DNA of 51,760 nt from positions 1 through 51,760 of the forward strand of contig JAJZCG010000005.1 in assembly GCA_021846225.1 (NCBI GenBank). The letters run 5' to 3'. A program made the translations under genes and the position numbers. This document shows, piece by piece, positions 51,242 through 51,760 of this stretch (positions within the stretch are counted from its first letter, which is position 1; each line of letters opens with the position of its first letter). The notes below the pieces were generated by a model that was given only the letters and a program-made list of their open reading frames with translations, searched no databases and was not told the origin of the DNA. The DNA is from Pseudomonadota bacterium (GTDB taxonomy: Bacteria > Pseudomonadota > Alphaproteobacteria > Acetobacterales > Acetobacteraceae).

Positions 51242-51760
51242 ATGAAAATCGGCATGGTTTCGGATAGTCTGGGCAACCAGCCGCTTGAGCAGATGCTGGC
51301 GCGGGCGGCCGGGCTGGGGATTGCGGGCATCGAGTTCAATACCGGAAACTGGTCGGCCGCGCGGCATTTTCCGCGCGCCCAGCTGCTGGAGAGCGCGGGG
51401 GCGCGCCAGGAGTTCGCGGGCAAGGTGGCCGCGCATGGCGTTGAAATTCTGGGGCTGAACTGCAACGGCAATCAGCTGCATCCGGTGGAGGGCGAGGCCC
51501 AGGACCGGGTGGTGCGCGATACGATCCGTCTTTCGGGCTTGTTGGGTTTGAAGACGGTGATGCTGATGTCAGGCTTGCCTGGCGGCGGACCTGGGGAGCA
51601 GACGCCGAACTGGGTTGTGAGCTCCTGGCCGCCCGAGACGGGGCGGATTCTGGACTGGCAGTGGCGTGAGCGGCTGCTGCCGTATTGGCGCGATCTCGTT
51701 GCCTTCGCGGCGGACCACGGCGTGGAACGCTTTGCCGTTGAGCTGCATGGCAATCAGCTC
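51242..51760 (+). CDS. Sugar phosphate isomerase/epimerase-like protein (partial, 5' end)
   Basis: The frame is open from ATG 51242 to the window edge (173 codons seen) and continues beyond it. It begins MKIGMVSDSLGNQPLEQML, then GIAGIEFNTGNWS, and shows the xylose-isomerase-like TIM barrel pattern: ILGLNCNGNQLHPVEGEA, KTVMLMSGLPGGGPGEQT and FAVELHGNQL with a metal-ligand Glu. This superfamily covers sugar epimerases and inosose-type enzymes; the substrate is not determinable. It is divergent from the LacI regulator. Confidence 0.8.
   Translation, partial: MKIGMVSDSLGNQPLEQMLARAAGLGIAGIEFNTGNWSAARHFPRAQLLESAGARQEFAGKVAAHGVEILGLNCNGNQLHPVEGEAQDRVVRDTIRLSGLLGLKTVMLMSGLPGGGPGEQTPNWVVSSWPPETGRILDWQWRERLLPYWRDLVAFAADHGVERFAVELHGNQL

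Overview
The window reads as chromosome of a high-GC alphaproteobacterium. Acetobacteraceae or a close relative is my best guess (an inference from gene content and GC-rich codon use, not a placement). Nearly all of it is dense with coding sequence. The features that stand out are one integrated mobile element and one apparent deletion scar.

Layout. (1) 128-7643: an envelope cassette running rightward. It holds a DUF1302 outer-membrane protein, a DUF1329 protein, a YCF48-type beta-propeller, an MMPL/RND inner-membrane exporter and two tandem SnoaL-like proteins. It ends at a good intrinsic terminator facing a leftward SDR. (2) 8953-11151: a TPP riboswitch heads a thiC gene that is cut off after about 160 codons. 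It is joined tail to tail with a metF gene that has also lost its 3' end. Upstream of metF lies an ArsR-methyltransferase fusion regulator. (3) 11510-15602: an RND efflux pair (adaptor and permease). (4) 15652-22828: a leftward catabolic run (aminotransferase, aldehyde dehydrogenase, gamma-glutamyl-GABA hydrolase type amidase, CaiB-type CoA transferase, glutaryl-CoA dehydrogenase) with a divergent LysR regulator. Together these fit oxidation of C4/C5 diamines or amino acids through glutarate to crotonyl-CoA. A PuuB-like oxidase at 36473 may belong to the same physiology. (5) 23302-33957: a polyol locus with a complete ABC importer, mannitol-type dehydrogenase, xylulokinase-like kinase, ROK regulator, PfkB sugar kinase, ribitol-type SDR and a [2Fe-2S] ferredoxin. 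(6) 34031-41154: MarR regulator, Rieske ferredoxin, secreted beta-propeller, PuuB-like oxidase, FolM-like SDR, universal stress protein and a DegP/HtrA protease.

(7) 41239-49970: tRNA-Thr(CGT) followed by an 8.6-kb integrated element. An 85-bp direct repeat (84 of 85 identical) that contains the 3' part of the tRNA bounds it. At the far end it carries a P4-type tyrosine integrase. The rest is a tightly packed leftward operon: unknown protein, AlpA-like HTH, small protein, degenerate primase domain, TOPRIM-DUF927 ATPase, ribbon-helix-helix protein, four small unknown proteins and a DUF5681 protein, closed by an intrinsic terminator. There are no capsid, tail or lysis genes. Both non-coding ends carry the same 9-bp-phased GGAACAC repeats and integrase arm-like ATATGCTTCA repeats. 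It looks like a phage-satellite (PICI-like) or minimal replicating island and is the best candidate here for an undescribed system.

(8) 50018-51760: a LacI regulator divergent from a sugar isomerase/epimerase-like gene that runs off the window.

Nothing was searched or computed beyond reading the sequence. Family names come from recognised motifs and remembered homologues.
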